Shown here piece by piece: positions 4,771-5,676 of a stretch of 5,676 bases of DNA (position 1 is the stretch's first letter; the number at the start of each line of letters is the position of its first letter). The stretch comes from Chloroflexota bacterium. Lineage in GTDB: Bacteria; Chloroflexota; DTOL01; JACQYG01. The notes under the pieces were generated by a model. It was not told where the DNA came from and searched no databases. It was given only the letters and a program-made list of their open reading frames with translations. A program made the translations under genes and the position numbers. The DNA lies in NCBI GenBank assembly GCA_016208345.1, contig JACQYG010000201.1:1-5676 (forward strand), given 5' to 3'.

Positions 4771-5676
4771 CAAAGCGAACTCTCGGGTCCAGCGCCGCAT
4801 AGACAAAATCAATGACGATGTTGAGCACCACCACGATCAGGGCCACTACAAAGACGTCAGCCTGGATGAGCGGGAGATCGTGGCGCTCGATGGCCTGCAT
4901 GGCCAACAATCCGAAGCCCGGCCAGGCGAAGACCTTCTCCACGATGATGGTGTAGCCAGCCAGCATACGGGTCAGTTCCCAGGCCGCCAGCGTGACGATG
5001 GGAATGGCCGCGTTCTTCAGGGCGTGGCGGACGATGATGTAGCCCTCGGCCAGTCCCTTAGCCCGCGCCGTGGTCATGTACTGGCGATGCAACTCGTCCA
5101 GCATGCTGGAGCGCACGATCTGGGTGATGCGGCCCATAGGCAGGGCGGCCAGGGTCACCGCCGGCAGCACCAGGTGCTTCCAGGTACCGTAACCGGAGGT
5201 GTAGAACCAACCCAGGTCCACGGCGAAGAACATGATGAGCATGATACCCAGCCAGAAAACAGGGATGCAGACCCCCAGGAGCGATCCCATGACGCATAGA
5301 CGATCGAGGAGCGAGCGGAGTCTCAAGCTGGCCAGGATACCCAAAGGTATGGAACTGAGGACGGCGAGGGCAATGGCCACAAAGGACAGCAGAAAGGATG
5401 CTGGCAACCTATCTATGACCAGAGCCAGGGCTGGCGTGCGCTGCCACAGGGAGTCACCGAAGTCTCCTCGCGCTGCCTTGACAGCGAAGCGCCAGAATTG
5501 CACGTACAGGGGGTCATCGAAGCCCCAGGCGTGGCGCATGGTCAGGTACTCCTCCTGGCTGGCCTCGAGGGGAAGCATGATGCGCACTGGGTCACCAATG
5601 GCATGGGTGACGATGAAGACGACCAACGAGACCCCTACCACCACCAGGACCGACCAGATGAGACGTCTGATCAGAT
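4766..5676 (-). CDS. dppB: ABC transporter permease, DppB/OppB type, 5' end cut by right window edge
   Basis: This is the partner inner-membrane permease of the same importer. The frame is open to the right edge: the 302 visible residues begin LIRRLIWSVLVVVGVSLVV, the usual first helix preceded by the Arg-Arg of DppB proteins. The in-frame GTG at 5644 is therefore an internal codon inside helix 1, and the true start lies a few residues outside the window. Counting from the first visible codon, GDFGDSLW is at 70-77. The SIPVFWLG-type helix appears as CIPVFWLG around 136-143. The EAA loop is ARAKG at 203-207 with HALKNA at 217-222 and IP at 224-225. The end, ALDPRVRFG, is the standard DppB C-terminus. 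Total length would be near the usual 305-320. Substrate-binding protein and ATPase genes are expected upstream, off the right edge. TGA ends the gene 12 bases before dppC. Confidence 0.95.
   Translation of the reverse strand, partial: LIRRLIWSVLVVVGVSLVVFIVTHAIGDPVRIMLPLEASQEEYLTMRHAWGFDDPLYVQFWRFAVKAARGDFGDSLWQRTPALALVIDRLPASFLLSFVAIALAVLSSIPLGILASLRLRSLLDRLCVMGSLLGVCIPVFWLGIMLIMFFAVDLGWFYTSGYGTWKHLVLPAVTLAALPMGRITQIVRSSMLDELHRQYMTTARAKGLAEGYIIVRHALKNAAIPIVTLAAWELTRMLAGYTIIVEKVFAWPGFGLLAMQAIERHDLPLIQADVFVVALIVVVLNIVIDFVYAALDPRVRFG

Overview
This is a gene-dense, GC-rich (roughly 60% by eye) bacterial window in which every supportable gene lies on the minus strand, so the layout reads from high to low coordinates. 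An ScpA kleisin rules out an enterobacterium, which would use MukF. The style of the ScpA, the dipeptide-type permeases and the frequent TTG/GTG starts suggest a Chloroflexota-like or other deep-branching GC-rich lineage. That placement is an impression, not a demonstrated result.

Layout, in transcription order: (1) a DppB-type ABC permease whose first few residues lie beyond the right edge (4766-5676); (2) a DppC-type ABC permease (3803-4753); (3) a universal stress protein (3241-3783); (4) a DapA/NAL-superfamily class I aldolase with a TTG start (2335-3225); (5) a DHA2-type 14-helix MFS transporter, also with a TTG start, whose 5' end overlaps the aldolase gene by 52 bases (995-2386); (6) an unassigned 157-residue soluble protein with a conspicuous Gly-Phe-Asp-Glu-Thr-His...Asn-His motif (513-986); (7) the N-terminal 159 residues of ScpA, running off the left edge (1-478). 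Intergenic gaps are 12, 19, 15, -52, 8 and 34 bases. No gap is long enough for a conventional promoter plus terminator, so all seven genes may be co-transcribed. No stretch of 300 bases or more lacks a gene.

Functional reading (inference): DppB/DppC form the membrane channel of a peptide- or small-solute importer whose binding protein and ATPases must lie outside the window. The aldolase, the MFS carrier and the small protein follow in the same run and could be a metabolite-processing and transport module. The aldolase keeps the Schiff-base lysine and the carboxylate-binding arginine of dihydrodipicolinate synthase but differs at other active-site positions, so its substrate is open. ScpA is a housekeeping chromosome-segregation gene that may share the transcript by proximity only. 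No mobile element, CRISPR array, RNA gene or clear terminator was seen. The best leads are the unassigned small protein with its conserved-looking motif, the aldolase/MFS overlap, and a near-perfect 14-bp hairpin just inside the aldolase gene.
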